Below, in pieces: positions 61,533-64,000 of a stretch of DNA of 64,000 bases (positions are counted from its first letter, which is position 1; each line of letters opens with the position of its first letter). This DNA comes from Mycolicibacterium brisbanense (GTDB lineage: Bacteria > Actinomycetota > Actinomycetes > Mycobacteriales > Mycobacteriaceae). The DNA lies in assembly GCF_001570425.1 (NCBI RefSeq), contig NZ_BCSX01000019.1, positions 221,681 to 285,680 on the forward strand, in the 5' to 3' direction. Made by a program: the position numbers and the translations under genes. Under the pieces are notes generated by a model. That model was not told the origin of the DNA and searched no databases. It saw only the letters and a program-made list of their open reading frames with translations.

Positions 61533-61538
61533 TACTGT
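61533..61538 (+). promoter_or_regulatory. Likely -10 of the HAD gene (leaderless)
   Basis: TACTGT fits TANNNT and ends 6 bases before the ATG at 61545. No ribosome site is visible between them. Confidence 0.4.
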
Positions 61539-61544
61539 CGCTGC

Positions 61545-62360
61545 ATGGCAATCGGAGGTGTGCTCTTCGACATCGACGGCGTGCTCGTCACGTCGTGGCA
61601 GCCCATTGCCGGGGCGGCCGAAGCGTTGCAGGTGCTCGAGGACCACCAGATCGCCCGGTCCTATCTGACCAGCACCACCACCCGCACCCGTGCCCAGATC
61701 GCCGAGTTGCTGACCACCGCGGGCATGAACGTCACGGCCGACGAGGTGATCACCGCCGCAGCGCTCACCGCGGACTACGTGCGCCAAAAGTACCCCGGCG
61801 CCCGATGTTTCCTGGTCAACAGCGGGCAGATCGGCGAGGACATGCGTGGCATCGATCTCGTCTACTCCACCGAGTTCACCGGGCCGCGGGCCCCCGAGGC
61901 GCCCGACGTGGTGTTGCTCGGCGGGGCCGGGCCGGAGTTCAGCCATCTGACGCTCAGCTGGGTCTACGACTGGATGGTCCAAGGCGTCCCCGTGGTCGCG
62001 ATGCACCGCAGCACCGCGTGGACCACGACGGACGGGCTGCGCGTGGACACCGGCATGTATCTCCTCGGCATGGAGGCGGCCTCGGGCCGCAAGGCCACCG
62101 CCGTCGGCAAGCCCGCGCCCGAGGGATTCCTGGCGGCGGCCAACCGGCTCGGGGTGAACACCGACGAGATGTACATGGTCGGTGACGACCTCAACAACGA
62201 CGTGCTGGCCGCTCAGGTGGTCGGCATGACGGGGGTGTTGGTGCGCACCGGAAAGTTCCGGCAGGCCACGTTGGATCATTGGGCTGCAGACGAATTCGCG
62301 ATGCAGCCCAATCACGTCATCGACTCGGTCGCCGACCTGCCGGAGCTGTTGGGGCTCTGA
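61545..62360 (+). CDS. HAD-superfamily phosphatase (HAD-IIA, NagD/LHPP-like)
   Basis: This 271-residue hydrolase has the DxD nucleophile motif at Asp9 and Asp11 (FDIDGVLVTSW), a motif II LTSTTTRT, the lysine motif VGKPAPEGF and the final GDDLNND. The cap insertion is of the IIA type, as in NagD, PNPase-like and phospholysine-phosphohistidine phosphatases. The substrate cannot be assigned from motifs. It converges with the DUF2252 gene, 3 bases apart. Confidence 0.85.
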   Translation: MAIGGVLFDIDGVLVTSWQPIAGAAEALQVLEDHQIARSYLTSTTTRTRAQIAELLTTAGMNVTADEVITAAALTADYVRQKYPGARCFLVNSGQIGEDMRGIDLVYSTEFTGPRAPEAPDVVLLGGAGPEFSHLTLSWVYDWMVQGVPVVAMHRSTAWTTTDGLRVDTGMYLLGMEAASGRKATAVGKPAPEGFLAAANRLGVNTDEMYMVGDDLNNDVLAAQVVGMTGVLVRTGKFRQATLDHWAADEFAMQPNHVIDSVADLPELLGL

Positions 62361-62363
62361 CCG

Positions 62364-63761
62364 TCAGCGGGCCGGGTCGTCGGCCACCTCGATGTCGCCT
62401 GCTTTTGCAGCAGCCCGCAGCTGATGGAAGTCGTCGAGGGATTTGTCGGCGTAGGCGTACGACCACTCGAGGACGGCCGCACTGACCTTCTCGCCGTTGC
62501 CGACGTAGCCGCGCAGGATCGATGCGTTCGCGCTCTGGGCGTGCCCGCGGGCCAGCGCGAGCGCGCACGCCGAAACGTAATCCCCGAACGCTTCGACGGG
62601 CATGCCCTCGGTTTCGACGGAGCCTTTCATGTCCTGGAACTGCCTGACGTAGAAGTCGCGGCCGTCACCGCGGGCGGTGCCGAGGAACACATCCGACATC
62701 GCCTGCAGCATCCGTTGGCAGTCCACCACGCGGGTGCCCTGCCCGTGTGCCCGCACCGCGTCGCCCAGTGCAGCGGGCTGCTCGACGCGGCCGTACTGTT
62801 CGAGCACCGACGCGGTGGCCTCCTTGACCTGCAGAATCAGTGGCTCGCCCGCGGGCCCGGTCAGAATCACCAGATAGCAGCGGGTCCCGACGCTGCCCAC
62901 ACCGACGACGCGCCGGGCCATGTCGGTGATACGGAAGTGCGACAGCACCAGCGCCACGTCGGCGGCCACGCTGTCGAGATACTCCTGGACCGACTCGATG
63001 AGCGTTGTCTCCAGGTCGAGATCCAGATGCTGCAAGACCGGCGGATCCTCACGCAACTGCAGGCCGCCGTCGGCGTCTGGCCGCATGATCCGTTCGAAGA
63101 CCCGCACCGACGTCCGCTTGCGCGCATCCTGTGCCGTGCGGGTGATCACGTTCTGCAGACTGCCCGACACCTCGTTGCGGTAGCGCTCCGGTTCGAAGCG
63201 CAGGTAGTACCGGTCGAGCACCGACATCTCCAGCATGGTCTGCAGACCGTCGCGGTAGGCGATGATCGCCTGGCCGGCCAGCGCACGGATGGTGTCCTCG
63301 GGATAGCCCGCGTGCCGGCCACCCACGATGGCGCTCGTGACGAGACGCTTGACGTCCCACTCCGCCGGCGCCACTGCGGCCTCGTCGAAATCGTTGAGAT
63401 CGAACACCAATTGGCGATCCGGCGCGGCGTAGATCCCGAAGTTCGACAGATGCGCGTCGCCGCTGCACAGCACCTGGACACCGCTGGACGGGCCGGCCGC
63501 CAGATCGGCGGCCATCACCGCCGCGGAACCGCGGTAGAAGGAGAACGGATCGGTGAGAATGCGGGCGAAGCGCAGTGGCACCAACTCGGGCACCCGGTTG
63601 TGATTCTGCTCGACGAGGATCTCGGTGGCGCTGCGTGGGCTGGGAACCAGTTGTGCCAGTGCGCGTCTCGGGGCCGTCTTGCGCAGCGCCCGACCGCTGG
63701 CGACATCTCGCTCGCTGTCTTCGATGTCGATGACCCGTTCCCGCAGCGACAGATTGGACAT
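62364..63761 (-). CDS. DUF2252 family protein
   Basis: This 465-residue cytoplasmic protein has CSGDAHLSNFGIYA at about residues 95-108 and FDLNDFDEAAVAPAEWDVKR shortly after. The pair resembles the catalytic loop and metal-binding Asp of aminoglycoside-phosphotransferase-like kinases, so a kinase-related fold is plausible but unproven. The family is common in actinobacteria without known function. ATG 63761 was chosen: TACCCT ends 7 bases upstream. Extending to 63815 would add 18 residues unlike the family start. A transposase fragment begins 51 bases upstream. Confidence 0.8.
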   Translation of the reverse strand: MSNLSLRERVIDIEDSERDVASGRALRKTAPRRALAQLVPSPRSATEILVEQNHNRVPELVPLRFARILTDPFSFYRGSAAVMAADLAAGPSSGVQVLCSGDAHLSNFGIYAAPDRQLVFDLNDFDEAAVAPAEWDVKRLVTSAIVGGRHAGYPEDTIRALAGQAIIAYRDGLQTMLEMSVLDRYYLRFEPERYRNEVSGSLQNVITRTAQDARKRTSVRVFERIMRPDADGGLQLREDPPVLQHLDLDLETTLIESVQEYLDSVAADVALVLSHFRITDMARRVVGVGSVGTRCYLVILTGPAGEPLILQVKEATASVLEQYGRVEQPAALGDAVRAHGQGTRVVDCQRMLQAMSDVFLGTARGDGRDFYVRQFQDMKGSVETEGMPVEAFGDYVSACALALARGHAQSANASILRGYVGNGEKVSAAVLEWSYAYADKSLDDFHQLRAAAKAGDIEVADDPAR

Positions 63762-63768
63762 TCTTCGC

Positions 63769-63774
63769 AGGGTA
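63769..63774 (-). promoter_or_regulatory. Possible -10 of the DUF2252 gene
   Basis: On the minus strand TACCCT fits TANNNT and ends 7 bases before the ATG at 63761. Its upstream region lies close to the transposase fragment, so an insertion-sequence end may contribute to this promoter. Confidence 0.3.
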
Positions 63775-63811
63775 GGGCGAGTTCGACGCAAACGTCGTTG
63801 CGCGGCCGTTG

Positions 63812-64000
63812 TCAAGCTGCTTGGAGTCGGTTTTCGGGTTTGGGTAGGTTGATGCCGACGGTATTGGCTGGTGCTGGGGTGTGTGGGCGTCGGCGGAATC
63901 GTTCGGGGTGTGCCTGGTAGTAGGCCTGGTGAGTGGCTGCGCGGCGGTGCCAGCGGTCGAGCCAGCTGCCGTCGTGGACCTGCTCTGGTGAGAACAGGGC
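63812..64000 (-). mobile_element. IS3-family transposase, C-terminal fragment (cut by window edge)
   Basis: Reading the minus strand from the window edge gives 62 residues to a TGA at 63812. They begin ALFSPEQVHDGSWLDRW, continue HQAYYQAHPERFRRRP and end NLPKPENRLQAA. The SPEQVH and AYxxHPERF pattern is typical of the end of the IS3-family OrfB integrase. No start lies in the window, so whether the element is intact cannot be judged. I could not confirm a terminal inverted repeat between it and the DUF2252 gene. Confidence 0.75.

Noticed and set aside
62424..63920. A 498-codon plus-strand frame opposite the DUF2252 gene
   Set aside because: It is antisense to a protein with clear family motifs and runs on into the transposase fragment.

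Overview
The window looks like a chromosomal segment of a rapidly growing mycobacterium (Mycolicibacterium type). The DNA is very GC-rich, coding is dense, and many adjacent genes overlap by 4 bases (ATGA or GTGA). GTG starts are common. Several gene blocks match, from memory, the Mycobacterium tuberculosis order: Rv3565 and Rv3564-Rv3559c, Rv3557c-Rv3556c, and Rv0435c-Rv0439c. No rRNA, tRNA, CRISPR array or prophage was seen. No stretch of more than about 150 bases lacks a gene.

Layout. 1-2.9 kb: ketone-body use (transporter end, 3-hydroxybutyrate dehydrogenase, acetoacetate-CoA ligase). 3.0-12.4 kb, minus strand: an operon-like run with a dipeptide/oligopeptide-type ABC importer, a serine hydrolase, an amidohydrolase and an aminotransferase, faced by a TetR regulator. 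13.1-18.8 kb: a histidine-ammonia-lyase-like protein with an altered MIO triad, divergent from an IclR regulator and a complete OpuC/ProU-type quaternary-amine importer. I read this as a candidate uptake and breakdown locus for an aromatic amino-acid betaine, and it is the most interesting idea in the window.

18.8-25.4 kb: part of the KstR2 cholesterol C/D-ring regulon (fadE33-fadE32-fadE31-fadD3, divergent from fadE30-ipdF) with a perfect KstR2 operator. 25.4-32.6 kb: a tightly overlapping five-gene cassette (SWIM zinc finger, DUF5691, MoxR AAA+ ATPase, DUF5682, vWA protein). 32.7-37.5 kb: a two-component system with a membrane protein, then a cysteine-hydrolase-like protein with an AmiS/UreI channel. 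37.6-39.4 kb: the regulon resumes with kstR2-fadA6, preceded by a second perfect operator. So 12 kb of other genes sits inside the steroid cluster.

39.4-43.2 kb: a SodC-like lipoprotein lacking most metal ligands, a QsdR-like regulator, an SDR and a wax-ester synthase. 43.2-50.5 kb: purine catabolism (molybdenum hydroxylase and its FAD subunit, guanine deaminase, OHCU decarboxylase, and a permease fused to a second OHCU-decarboxylase-like domain). 50.6-64 kb: a CDF transporter, an SRPBCC protein, a CDC48-type ATPase, pssA, psd, moeA, a ThrE-type exporter, an SDR, two PH-domain membrane proteins, a HAD phosphatase and a DUF2252 protein. The right edge holds the 3' end of an IS3-family transposase.

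Many genes that start a transcription unit have a TANNNT-like -10 hexamer ending 6-7 bases before the start codon. This suggests leaderless transcripts are common here. All function calls come from reading motifs and remembered family patterns; no database search was run.
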